A stretch of DNA of 5,364 nt from Clostridia bacterium (GTDB lineage: Bacteria > Bacillota > Clostridia > DSM-8532): NCBI GenBank assembly GCA_026418215.1, contig JAOABT010000268.1, positions 1 through 5,364 on the forward strand. The letters are read 5' to 3'. This document shows, piece after piece, positions 1 through 5,364 of this stretch. Every line of letters starts with the position of its first letter. The first letter of the stretch is position 1. The notes under the pieces are model-generated. The model was not told where the DNA came from and searched no databases. It was given only the letters and a program-made list of their open reading frames with translations. The position numbers were made by a program, and so were the translations under genes.

Positions 1-152
1 TAAGAGACAGCCTTCACCTGCTCCTGAGGAATACCGTAATTCTTGATGAGCTCTTCCTTGGAATCCGAGGGATTTCTCCCCCCAAGCGCCGCAATACAGG
101 CAGCCATGCACTCGTTTGTATATTTGGGAATACGATGGATACGGTAATTCAT
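1..152 (-). CDS. Unrecognised protein, N-terminal part (runs off window edge)
   Basis: Fifty complete codons are visible from an ATG at 152-150. The start is well supported: CGGAGG (160-165) lies 7 bases upstream with no competing start nearby. The protein begins MNYRIHRIPKYTNECMAACI, then has a Gly-Gly pair at residues 24-25 and a charged segment (SKEELIKNYGIPQEQ, residues 31-45) that looks helical. Cys15 and Cys19 form a CxxxC pair. There is no signal peptide or membrane segment in the visible part. The codon cut by the window edge begins with TA, so it is either Tyr or a stop; the product may be only 50 residues long or may continue. I do not recognise the family and assign no function. 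It follows the small-peptide unit on the same strand, 70 bases beyond that unit's terminator, so it may be expressed by read-through or from a weak promoter that I cannot identify. Confidence 0.65.
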   Translation of the reverse strand, partial: MNYRIHRIPKYTNECMAACIAALGGRNPSDSKEELIKNYGIPQEQVKAVS

Positions 153-175
153 GCAAGTACCTCCGAAAAGAAGCT

Positions 176-190
176 TTATAGGCTCTATAA
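176..190. repeat. Short inverted repeat just upstream of the left-edge gene
   Basis: TTATAG (176-181) and CTATAA (185-190) are perfect 6-base arms around a 3-base centre. The repeat lies 10 bases upstream of the ribosome binding site of the left-edge gene. A loop of three bases and AT-rich arms make a stable RNA hairpin unlikely. If it is functional, it is more likely a small operator. In AT-rich DNA such a repeat can occur by chance, so this is a weak call. Confidence 0.25.
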
Positions 191-221
191 GAGAATATCA
201 TACATTTTTAGAAAAGATAAG

Positions 222-271
222 ACTAATAAAAATAGCCCCATGACTTGAGGGACTGGCTCAAAGCCATGGGG
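222..271 (-). terminator. Intrinsic terminator after the small-peptide ORF
   Basis: Read on the minus strand, the arms are 257-271 (CCCCATGGCTTTGAG) and 236-249 (CTCAAGTCATGGGG). They give 14 pairs with one bulged base and a 7-base loop (250-256), and are followed directly by CTATTTTTATTAG. Position 243/264 pairs as a G-U wobble in minus-strand RNA but would be an A-C mismatch in plus-strand RNA, and no T-run follows on the plus strand. Both facts fix the strand. The stem starts 17 bases after the stop codon of the 30-codon ORF and about 70 bases before the left-edge gene, so it could either end the peptide transcript or act as a regulated attenuator for the next gene. Confidence 0.85.
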
Positions 272-288
272 ATGCAAAGATAAGCTGC

Positions 289-381
289 TTACTTAAACCA
301 CCAGTACTGAATGAGCTGGCATTTCCAAAAATCTCTTTCCAATGAGCTTTGGTTACTATTCTTTAAAAATCCGAATTTCAT
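289..381 (-). CDS. Small basic, aromatic-rich peptide of 30 residues, unknown function
   Basis: The reading frame runs from ATG (381-379) to TAA (291-289). The first half, MKFGFLKNSNQSSLERD, is mixed and polar; the second half, FWKCQLIQYWWFK, is aromatic. The peptide has three Trp (19, 27, 28), four Phe, one Tyr, a single Cys (21) and five Lys/Arg against two acidic residues. It has no signal peptide, no double-glycine leader and no clear membrane helix. The case for a real gene is its setting: a near-consensus promoter 58 bases upstream, a strong ribosome binding site at ideal spacing and an intrinsic terminator shortly after the stop. An in-frame ATG 21 bases upstream (402-400) would give 37 residues but has no ribosome binding site. 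I recognise no family. Possible roles are a secreted or modified peptide, an intracellular small protein, or a leader peptide that senses tryptophan through its Trp-Trp codons. All of these are inference. Confidence 0.6.
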   Translation of the reverse strand: MKFGFLKNSNQSSLERDFWKCQLIQYWWFK

Positions 382-387
382 AGTGAA

Positions 388-397
388 CACCTTCCTT
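388..397 (-). promoter_or_regulatory. Ribosome binding site that sets the start of the small peptide
   Basis: The minus strand reads AAGGAAGGTG, then TTCACT, then ATG. Its AGGTG lies 6 bases from the ATG at 381, and AGGTGTTC matches the anti-Shine-Dalgarno complement AGGTGATC at seven of eight positions. The upstream in-frame ATG at 402 is preceded only by A-rich sequence, so this site favours the 30-codon over the 37-codon version. Confidence 0.7.
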
Positions 398-438
398 AAC
401 ATCTTGTTTTATTATTATCTAAATTTGTCTTCGATATT

Positions 439-467
439 ATTCTAACTTTTTATTCGATAGGTGTCAA
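439..467 (-). promoter_or_regulatory. Sigma-A type promoter for the small-peptide unit
   Basis: On the minus strand the -35 box is TTGACA (467-462), a perfect consensus. The -10 box is TAGAAT (444-439), five of six consensus bases, with a spacer of exactly 17 bases. The region between is AT-rich. The expected transcription start is near 432, giving a leader of about 50 bases before the peptide ATG and a transcript of roughly 210 bases to the terminator. It is the strongest promoter-like match I found in the window. Confidence 0.8.
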
Positions 468-475
468 TGCGCTAT

Positions 476-502
476 TTAGATTATAATCTAATTCTAATCT
501 TT
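476..502. promoter_or_regulatory. Palindrome plus extra half-site upstream of the promoter, candidate regulator site
   Basis: TTAGATTATAATCTAA (476-491) is a perfect 16-base palindrome. Its right half TAATCTAA (484-491) is nearly repeated as TAATCTTT at 495-502, 11 bases further on, about one turn of the helix. The palindrome centre lies about 51 bases upstream of the predicted transcription start, just outside the -35 box. That is a typical place for an activator, or for a repressor flanking a strong promoter. The regulator is unknown. The sequence is AT-rich, so some chance contribution is possible. Confidence 0.45.
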
Positions 503-662
503 GATGTCAGCTTAACCTCAAGCCATTGATTCCATATAGGAGCTGTAAACCTCGTAACTACGACCGTTATGCTGTGTTGATGTGCATCTGGAGGCAATTT
601 GGTTTTGAAGTCTTCATTCCGCCAACCCGGTTTTATAGTGAAATAACCAAATGGCCGGACAC
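503..662. other. Intergenic stretch with no recognised gene
   Basis: This lies between the carB terminator and the upstream side of the small-peptide promoter. Both strands carry short open frames (minus 481-711, plus 526-723), but each begins with a non-ATG codon and lacks a ribosome binding site. The minus frame also starts before the carB terminator and runs through it. Translations of both look unlike any family I know. Base composition is less AT-rich than in the flanking promoter region, so it may be the remains of a former gene or mobile element, but I see no terminal repeats or target duplication to support that. Confidence 0.5.
593..656. repeat. Imperfect inverted repeat, 12-base arms, 40-base spacing
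   Basis: GGCAATTTGGTT (593-604) and AACCAAATGGCC (645-656) can pair at 11 of 12 positions. The 40 bases between them contain short complementary pieces but no clear hairpin. There is no T-run after either arm, so it is not an intrinsic terminator. It may be part of a folded RNA, the remnant of a small repeat element, or chance. Confidence 0.3.
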
Positions 663-700
663 AAAAAAGAGATATGGATTTAAAACAAATCCATACCTCT
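663..700 (-). terminator. Intrinsic terminator of the pyrF-carA-carB operon
   Basis: On the minus strand the hairpin is AGAGGTATGGATTT (700-687), loop GTTTT (686-682), and AAATCCATATCTCT (681-668). This gives 13 of 14 pairs with a single mismatch. A run of six T follows, sharing its first T with the stem (668-663). The stem is AT-rich for a terminator but long. It begins 30 bases after the carB stop codon, which is where an operon terminator is expected. No T-run follows it on the plus strand. Confidence 0.85.
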
Positions 701-730
701 CCATCCTCCACTATGTTTCTTGACCGCAGC

Positions 731-3700
731 TTAGTGCTTGAAAACGTCCAGATTGACGATATCCAGCTCCTCGGGCTTCTTGTTCATCTGCAGGCAGCGC
801 AATACCGCAAAGGCGGTATCCAGGCTCGTTAAGCAGAGAATGGATCGCTCAACCGACTTTCTTCTGATCTGGAAGCCGTCACGCTCAGCGTTTCTTCCCT
901 TGGTGGGAGTATTGACAATCATCTTGATCTTGCCCGATTCCATGAGGTCAATGATGTTTGGTGAACCGTCATGGAGCTTCTTAACCGCGTTGGTCGCGAT
1001 AGCGTGCTGATTGAGGTACAGCGCGGTTTTACCTGTTGCGTAGAGCGTATAGCCAAGGCGTTCAAAGCCATCGGCTAAGTCCACAAGCTCGGGCTTGTCG
1101 GTATCGCGAACGGTGAACAGAATACCGCTTCCGGGCTCAGGGAACTTAAAGCCGGCACCTGCAAGCCCTTTTAGGGTGGCCTCATGCAGGTTCTTGGCAA
1201 TGCCCAGCACCTCGCCCGTCGACTTCATTTCAGGGCCAAGGCTGGTATCCACGTCATGGAGCTTTTCAAAGGAGAATACCGGCACCTTGACGGCGATGTA
1301 CTCGCTTTCCTTGTAGAGCCCGGTTCCGTAAGGGAAGTCCGAAAGCTTCTTGCCCATCATGATGCGGGTGGCCATATTGATCATAGGAATGCCTGTCACC
1401 TTGCTGATATAGGGCACGGTACGGCTGGAGCGCGGGTTGACCTCTATGACGTAAACTTCATTGTTGAACACGACATACTGGATGTTGACCATACCGATGA
1501 CATTGAGGGCCCTGGCAAGCCTTTCGGTGTAGTCGATAATCTTGTTCTTGATCTTGAAGGACAGGCTCTGGGGCGGGTACATGGAGATACTGTCGCCCGA
1601 GTGAACACCGGCGCGCTCAAGGTGCTCCATGATACCGGGTATCAGGATGTTTTCACCGTCGCAGATAGCGTCAACCTCAAGCTCCTTGCCCATCATATAC
1701 TTGTCGACAAGGATGGGGTGCTCCTGCTCCTCGCGGTTGATGATTTCCATGAACTCCTCAACGTCTCTGTCGCTGTAGGCAATTTCCATGCCCTTGCCGC
1801 CCAAGACGTAGGAAGGACGGACAAGCACGGGGTACCCGAGCTTGTTGGCAACATCCAGCGCCTCTTGGAGGGTGTAGATGGTGCTTCCCTTAGGTCTTGG
1901 GATATTCAGGCTTTCAAGGATAGCATCAAACTTCTCACGGTCCTCAGCAGCATCGACGTCCTTGGCGCTTGTTCCGAAGATTCTCACGCCGCCGTCTGCC
2001 AGAGGGTTGGTAAGCTTGATGGCTGTCTGTCCGCCAAACTGGGCGATAACGCCTGCAGGCTCCTCTAGCTCTATAATTTCCTCGACATCCTCGGGCGTCA
2101 GGGGCTCAAAATAGAGTCTATCCGAGGTGTCAAAGTCAGTAGAAACCGTTTCAGGGTTGTTGTTGATGATGATGGCCTCGTAGCCTTCTTCCTTGAGTCC
2201 CCATACCGAGTGCACCGAGCAGTAGTCAAACTCAATACCTTGGCCGATTCTGATAGGGCCGGAGCCAAGCACGATAACCTTTTTATTGTTGGTCGGTACG
2301 GATTCGGAATACTCGTCATAGGTCGAGTAGTAATAAGGCGTTTGAGCCTCAAATTCTGCGGCGCAGGTATCAACCATCTTGTAGGAGGGCTTGATGCCGA
2401 GGGCTCTGCGCTTTGCCTTAATGTCCTTTTTGGTTGCCTTGACATATTTGCCGATGACATCGTCTAAAAAGCCCATCTTCTTGGCCTTTAATAAAATTTC
2501 GCGGCTCAGGGTGTCAAGGGTAAGGGTCTTTAAGAGCTCCTCCATGTCCACGATCTTCTTGAACTTGTTGAGGAACCACATGTCAATCTTGGTGATGTCG
2601 TGGATCTCTTCAAGGGTGATGCCGCGGCGGATTGCTTCTGCAATGACCAGCATACGGTTGTCATCAATGTTGAAAAGCTTCTTCCTTAATTCCTCTGTGT
2701 CGAGGTCCTTGCAAAGAGGCGTCTCCAGGGTTTTTATGCCGAGCTCCAGCGAGCGGATGGCCGTCATGAGGCCGCCTTCGAAGGAGTTGCTGATGGCCAT
2801 AACCTCACCGGTTGCCTTCATCTGTGTGCCAAGGGTGCGGCGTGCTCTGACGAATTTATCGAAGGGCCACTTGGGGATCTTGACCACGCAGTAGTCGAGC
2901 GTCGGCTCAAAGCAGGCGTAGGTCTTGCCTGTAACCGCATTCTTAATTTCATCAAGGCCGTAGCCGATGGCGATCTTGGTGGCAACCTTGGCGATAGGGT
3001 AGCCGGTTGCTTTTGAAGCCAGTGCCGAGGAACGGCTAACACGGGGATTAACCTCGATAACCGCATATTCAAAGCTTGTTGGATGGAGCGCAAACTGGCA
3101 GTTACAGCCACCTTCGATACCGAGGGCTGTAATGATGTTCAAAGACGCTGTTCTCAGCATCTGATATTCTTTGTCTGCGAGGGTCTGTGAGGGTGCCACA
3201 ACGATACTGTCACCGGTATGTACACCGACGGGGTCAATGTTCTCCATGTTACAGACGGTGATGACATTTCCCTTGCCATCGCGCATCACTTCGTATTCGA
3301 TTTCCTTCCAGCCTGCGATACACTTCTCTATGAGAACCTGATGGACGCGGCTTAAACGAAGACCGTTGGAGCCGATGTCACGAAGCTGTTCTTCGGTGTA
3401 GGCAATACCGCCGCCTGTTCCTCCCAGGGTATAGGCAGGGCGCACCACGACGGGGTAATCGATGACCTTGGCAAATTCCAGAGCATCCTCCAGGGTATTG
3501 ACAACCTTGCTCGGGATGCAGGGCTCGCCGATGCGTTCCATGGTATCCTTGAAGGCCTGGCGGTCCTCGGCCATGTGTATGGCCTCAACCTTTGTTCCCA
3601 GAAGCTTTACACCCTCCTCGGCCAAAAAGCCTGATTCTGCAAGCTCCATGGCAAGGTTCAAGCCGGTTTGCCCGCCTAAGGTGGGCAGGATGCTGTCGGG

Positions 3701-3946
3701 CTTTTCGTGGCGGATAATATTCTTAACAACCTCCGGGGTCAGAGGCTCGATATAGACCTTGTCTGCAATCTCGGTGTCCGTCATGATGGTGGCAGGATTG
3801 CTGTTGACCAGAATGGTTTCAATGCCTTCCTCTTTAAGGGCCTGGCAGGCCTGCGTTCCTGCGTAGTCGAATTCGGCCGCCTGTCCTATGATAATGGGGC
3901 CGGAGCCTATAACCAATACTCTTTTGACGTCCTGTCTTTTAGGCAT
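731..3946 (-). CDS. carB: Carbamoyl-phosphate synthase, large (ammonia-using, ATP-grasp) subunit
   Basis: CarB makes carbamoyl phosphate from bicarbonate, ammonia handed over by CarA, and two ATP, in the cytoplasm. At 1071 residues it matches E. coli CarB (1073). The first ATP-grasp half (about 1-400) phosphorylates bicarbonate and shows Arg129, Arg169, the glycine loop TLGGTGGG (173-180), His243, Gln284 and IEVNPR (297-302). An oligomerisation domain (about 400-550) follows. The second ATP-grasp half (about 555-935) phosphorylates carbamate and repeats the pattern: [10 protein letters not shown] (561-570), Arg670, [10 protein letters not shown] (710-719), His782, Gln823, IEVNPR (834-839). 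The C-terminal MGS-like allosteric domain (about 938-1071) keeps Lys951, Thr971, Thr974, Lys990 and Asn1012, which by remembered alignment match the UMP/IMP site of E. coli. The start is set by GAGGAGG (3954-3960) 7 bases upstream. It lies 69 bases after carA and ends before an intrinsic terminator. No frameshift or lost catalytic residue was seen. Confidence 0.98.
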   Translation of the reverse strand: MPKRQDVKRVLVIGSGPIIIGQAAEFDYAGTQACQALKEEGIETILVNSNPATIMTDTEIADKVYIEPLTPEVVKNIIRHEKPDSILPTLGGQTGLNLAMELAESGFLAEEGVKLLGTKVEAIHMAEDRQAFKDTMERIGEPCIPSKVVNTLEDALEFAKVIDYPVVVRPAYTLGGTGGGIAYTEEQLRDIGSNGLRLSRVHQVLIEKCIAGWKEIEYEVMRDGKGNVITVCNMENIDPVGVHTGDSIVVAPSQTLADKEYQMLRTASLNIITALGIEGGCNCQFALHPTSFEYAVIEVNPRVSRSSALASKATGYPIAKVATKIAIGYGLDEIKNAVTGKTYACFEPTLDYCVVKIPKWPFDKFVRARRTLGTQMKATGEVMAISNSFEGGLMTAIRSLELGIKTLETPLCKDLDTEELRKKLFNIDDNRMLVIAEAIRRGITLEEIHDITKIDMWFLNKFKKIVDMEELLKTLTLDTLSREILLKAKKMGFLDDVIGKYVKATKKDIKAKRRALGIKPSYKMVDTCAAEFEAQTPYYYSTYDEYSESVPTNNKKVIVLGSGPIRIGQGIEFDYCSVHSVWGLKEEGYEAIIINNNPETVSTDFDTSDRLYFEPLTPEDVEEIIELEEPAGVIAQFGGQTAIKLTNPLADGGVRIFGTSAKDVDAAEDREKFDAILESLNIPRPKGSTIYTLQEALDVANKLGYPVLVRPSYVLGGKGMEIAYSDRDVEEFMEIINREEQEHPILVDKYMMGKELEVDAICDGENILIPGIMEHLERAGVHSGDSISMYPPQSLSFKIKNKIIDYTERLARALNVIGMVNIQYVVFNNEVYVIEVNPRSSRTVPYISKVTGIPMINMATRIMMGKKLSDFPYGTGLYKESEYIAVKVPVFSFEKLHDVDTSLGPEMKSTGEVLGIAKNLHEATLKGLAGAGFKFPEPGSGILFTVRDTDKPELVDLADGFERLGYTLYATGKTALYLNQHAIATNAVKKLHDGSPNIIDLMESGKIKMIVNTPTKGRNAERDGFQIRRKSVERSILCLTSLDTAFAVLRCLQMNKKPEELDIVNLDVFKH

Positions 3947-4015
3947 CTTTGAACCTCCTCAATCTATCGCTCATGCTTTCCTACTGGTGTTACCGTTCTT
4001 CAGCCGCTCTCTGCC

Positions 4016-5089
4016 CTATTTTTTGAATTTATCCATGAGCGTGATAAACTCGTCGAACAGATAAGCCGTGTCCATGGGGCCTGGGGAGGCCTCGGGGTGG
4101 AATTGCACAGTGAAGGTCGGTGTATCCAGATAGCGTACACCCTCTACCGTGCCATCGTTCATGTTAATATGGCTGACCACAGCTTTCTTGGGGTCCAGCT
4201 TATCAGCCAGAACGGCATAGCCGTGGTTTTGTGACGTGATATAGGTTCTATCCTTGGAAAGATCCTTGACGGGGTGGTTTCCGCCGCGGTGGCCGTATTT
4301 GAGCTTTCCTGTGTCGCCGCCGCAAGCCAGGGCTGTGAGCTGGTGCCCGAGGCAAATGCCAAAGATGGGCTTCTTGCCTAGCAGATCCTTAAGGACGTCA
4401 ATTTGATAATCGCAGTCCTTGGGGTCACCAGGCCCGTTCGACAGCATGATACCGTCGGGATTCATGTTGAGAATCTCTTCTGCGGTTGAAGAGGCCGGCA
4501 TGACATGCACCTCGCAGCCGCGTTTTCTTAAGGAACGGATGATATTGGTTTTGACACCGTAATCCAAAAGCGCCACCTTATGGCCGTTGCCCTCATACTT
4601 GACAACTTCCTTTGTGGTCACTTCATCAACAGGCTTCTCAATGGTATACTGGTGGATTTTCTGCATCCAGTCCTCAAGCTTGAAGTTAGGATCGGTTGAA
4701 ATGACACCGTTCATGGTGCCCTTTTCTCTAAGAATCCTTGTAAGGGCGCGGGTATCAATGCCCTGGATGCCGATAATGCTATAACGGGTGAGATAGTCGT
4801 TTAGGGTTTCCTTGGAACGCCAGTTGCTGGGCTCCTCACAGAGTTCTCGTACAATAAAGCCCTTTACCTGGGGCTTTGTGGATTCCTGGTCATCCTCATT
4901 GACGCCGTAATTGCCAATGAGCGGATAAGTCATGGTCACGATCTGTCCTGCGTAGGAGGCGTCGGTTAAAACCTCCTGATAGCCCGTCATCCCTGTGTTG
5001 AATACGATTTCGCCCACACAGGTGCCGGTTACGCCAAAGGCCTCACCAAAGAATTGGGTTCCGTCGTCCAGAGCCAATATCGCTTTCAT
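4016..5089 (-). CDS. carA: Carbamoyl-phosphate synthase, small (glutamine amidotransferase) subunit
   Basis: CarA hydrolyses glutamine and passes ammonia through an internal tunnel to CarB. Its 357 residues are the usual length. The N-terminal CPSase small-chain domain (about 1-155) has the typical GEIVFNTGMTGYQE (26-39), TYPLIGNYGV (54-63) and GIQGIDTRALTR (107-118). The C-terminal class I amidotransferase domain (about 170-352) has LSNGPGDP (216-223), the nucleophile Cys246 in FGICLGHQ (243-250), GHRGGNHPV (266-274), and the remaining triad members His331 and Glu333 in QFHPEASPGP (329-338). All three catalytic residues are present, so it should be active. The ATG at 5089 has a modest AAGGA site 9 bases upstream (5099-5103) and matches the family start. 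It follows pyrF by 90 bases without a terminator. No PyrR-type leader or promoter was identified in that gap, so co-transcription from upstream is likely. Confidence 0.98.
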   Translation of the reverse strand: MKAILALDDGTQFFGEAFGVTGTCVGEIVFNTGMTGYQEVLTDASYAGQIVTMTYPLIGNYGVNEDDQESTKPQVKGFIVRELCEEPSNWRSKETLNDYLTRYSIIGIQGIDTRALTRILREKGTMNGVISTDPNFKLEDWMQKIHQYTIEKPVDEVTTKEVVKYEGNGHKVALLDYGVKTNIIRSLRKRGCEVHVMPASSTAEEILNMNPDGIMLSNGPGDPKDCDYQIDVLKDLLGKKPIFGICLGHQLTALACGGDTGKLKYGHRGGNHPVKDLSKDRTYITSQNHGYAVLADKLDPKKAVVSHINMNDGTVEGVRYLDTPTFTVQFHPEASPGPMDTAYLFDEFITLMDKFKK

Positions 5090-5179
5090 GCAGTGCTTTC
5101 CTTTCTATGTCAACTTCCTGATGGTTAGTGCATTTATATATAAGAATAATACATCTTTATAGTGTACGAATTTGGTTTT

Positions 5180-5364
5180 CTATTTAGCCGCGATGGCCTC
5201 TGAAATATCCTTCTTCATGCGCTCGGCCTCTGCCCTTGCAGCTGCCTCGAAATCTTCCTTGCCAAATTTGTCCTTCCATTGGTCGAGCTTGTAGGCGCAC
5301 ATCAAGCTTCTGGACGCATTGACAACCGCGCCGAGACCGTTAGTGTCGAAGGCCAGAGCTACAT
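5180..5364 (-). CDS. pyrF: Orotidine 5'-phosphate decarboxylase, C-terminal end (subfamily 2), partial
   Basis: Only the last 60 codons and the stop TAG (5182-5180) are in the window; the rest lies beyond the right edge. The visible part reads FDTNGLGAVVNASRS, then LMCAYK, then KFGKEDFEAAARAEAERMKK and DISEAIAAK. The pattern of Gly-Leu-Gly-Ala-x-Val-Asn-x-Ser-Arg, an Ala-Tyr-Lys segment and a charged C-terminal helix is what I recall of the long (~300-residue) bacterial PyrF subfamily. There the Asn-x-Ser-Arg loop lies near the phosphate-binding end of the barrel. The enzyme decarboxylates OMP to UMP. Its place directly before carA and carB supports the call. The identification rests on recognition of a short segment plus context, with no catalytic Lys/Asp motif in view. 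Confidence 0.85.
   Translation of the reverse strand, partial: VALAFDTNGLGAVVNASRSLMCAYKLDQWKDKFGKEDFEAAARAEAERMKKDISEAIAAK

Noticed and set aside
1..152. Left-edge protein as a C39-type cysteine peptidase or peptide exporter
   Set aside because: The NECMAACIAAL segment faintly recalls the DCGAACLA motif. However, the glycine after Cys and the Gln six residues before it are absent, and the peptide ORF nearby has no double-glycine leader.
289..381. Small peptide as an AgrD-type autoinducer precursor
   Set aside because: It has a single Cys but no amphipathic N-terminal helix and no acidic C-terminal recognition segment, and no agrB-like gene is visible nearby.
379..402. Longer 37-codon version of the small peptide starting at 402
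   Set aside because: The upstream ATG is in frame but is preceded only by A-rich sequence, whereas the ATG at 381 has a near-ideal ribosome binding site.
434..439. TAATAT as the -10 box of the small-peptide promoter
   Set aside because: It would need a 22-base spacer from TTGACA. TAGAAT at 439-444 gives the ideal 17.
481..711. Minus-strand frame of 76 codons after carB
   Set aside because: It starts at a GTG, lacks a spaced ribosome binding site and is interrupted at RNA level by the carB terminator hairpin that lies inside its first codons. The product is unlike any family I know.
526..723. Plus-strand frame of 65 codons
   Set aside because: It starts at a TTG without a ribosome binding site or promoter and ends across the carB terminator. 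There is no recognisable product.
1184..2068. Plus-strand open frame of 294 codons
   Set aside because: It lies fully antisense to carB, whose protein matches its family from end to end. The frame has no ribosome binding site and no recognisable protein. Long antisense frames are common opposite genes with strong codon bias.
5108..5113. TTGACA on the minus strand just upstream of carA, as a -35 box
   Set aside because: No -10-like sequence lies 16-18 bases downstream; that position falls on the carA start codon, so a transcript would lack the start.

Overview
The window comes from a bacterium, most likely a Firmicute of the Clostridia type. This is inferred from strong GGAGG-type ribosome binding sites, the protein style of both carbamoyl-phosphate synthase subunits, a pyrF of the ~300-residue subfamily 2 class, and the gene order pyrF-carA-carB. 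The genus cannot be fixed from the sequence. All convincing genes lie on the minus strand, so transcription runs from high to low coordinates.

Right-hand part (about 731-5364): the tail of a pyrimidine biosynthesis operon. It holds the last 60 codons of pyrF (orotidine 5'-phosphate decarboxylase, the final step to UMP), then carA and carB, complete and intact. CarA takes ammonia from glutamine. CarB uses that ammonia, bicarbonate and two ATP to make carbamoyl phosphate, the first intermediate of the pyrimidine route and also a precursor of arginine. Gaps of 90 and 69 bases separate the genes, with no terminator in either. An intrinsic terminator about 30 bases after the carB stop closes the operon. 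The CarB allosteric domain keeps the residues known to bind UMP in E. coli, but one of the E. coli ornithine-binding residues is replaced.

Middle part (about 153-730): an AT-rich interval without any recognised gene. It is not empty. It contains a compact minus-strand transcription unit: a near-consensus sigma-A promoter (439-467), a palindrome with an extra half-site just upstream (476-502), a strong ribosome binding site, a 30-codon ORF for a basic, aromatic-rich peptide ending in tandem tryptophans (289-381), and an intrinsic terminator 17 bases after its stop (222-271). I do not recognise the peptide. It could be a bioactive or signalling peptide, or a leader peptide of an attenuator controlling the next gene. 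The stretch from about 503 to 662 holds nothing I can identify beyond an imperfect inverted repeat.

Left edge (1-152): the 5' part of an unrecognised gene with a very good ribosome binding site. It could be controlled by read-through of the small-peptide terminator, because no convincing promoter of its own is visible.

The carAB region is ordinary housekeeping. The part worth a second look is the 222-502 peptide unit.
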